NCBI GenBank assembly: GCA_964563495.1
Contig: CAZLYK010000219.1
Span: 1 to 6,285 of the forward strand
Source of the DNA: CAZLYK01 sp964563495
GTDB taxonomy: Bacteria > Acidobacteriota > Blastocatellia > RBC074
Length of the DNA stretch: 6,285 bases
Direction of reading: 5' to 3'
The position numbers were made by a program, and so were the translations under genes. This document shows, piece by piece, positions 6,260 through 6,285 of this stretch; position 1 is the stretch's first letter, and every line of letters starts with the position of its first letter. The notes below the pieces were generated by a model. That model made no database searches and was not told where the DNA came from. It saw only the letters and a list, made by a program, of their open reading frames with translations.

Positions 6260-6285
6260 TAGCCGGGATTAACCCCTAGATTTCG

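Noticed and set aside
6260..6285. Short GGG/CCC pairing after the kinase stop as a terminator
   Set aside because: Only three base pairs with a five-base loop and no T-run are visible before the window ends.

Overview
The window looks like a chromosomal segment of a member of the Acidobacteriota, probably a Blastocatellia-like lineage. This is inferred from gene content: a membrane Ser/Thr kinase fused to a long extracytoplasmic PD40 (TolB-like) propeller, a gene type greatly expanded in that phylum; a xylose isomerase of the Thermus/actinobacterial short class; moderately high G+C coding DNA; and a good AAGGAGG ribosome binding site. No rRNA, tRNA, CRISPR array, transposase or phage gene is visible, and all four genes called lie on the + strand.

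Layout. Positions 1-340 carry no convincing gene; they open with a perfect hairpin (1-29) followed by an AT-rich stretch. A small lysine-rich protein of unknown function is encoded at 341-556. Positions 557-861 are a second non-coding stretch that holds a long imperfect inverted repeat (619-673), a tandem CTGTCAC repeat in phase with one helical turn, and a strong Shine-Dalgarno sequence.

Three genes then follow with exactly 8 bases between each stop and the next start: xylA (862-2028), a 12-TM major facilitator of the UMF1/Atg22-like family (2037-3350) and a 966-residue transmembrane Ser/Thr kinase with a C-terminal propeller (3359-6259). This is most simply one operon driven from 557-861. 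The kinase ends in tandem stop codons (TAA TAG), and no terminator is visible in the last 26 bases.

How the genes may work together: XylA interconverts aldose and ketose sugars (xylose/xylulose, usually also glucose/fructose) in the cytoplasm. The UMF1 transporter would move an unknown small solute across the inner membrane. The kinase has an intact catalytic domain inside the cell and a 12-motif propeller outside it. A sugar-linked sensing, transport and catabolism unit is an attractive hypothesis, but it rests on gene adjacency only. The most unusual points are this gene combination, a long acidic Ser/Thr-rich activation loop and a duplicated TGYF motif in the kinase, an Ala in place of the normally conserved Pro of the EPKP signature of XylA, and the hairpin plus tandem repeat upstream of the operon.
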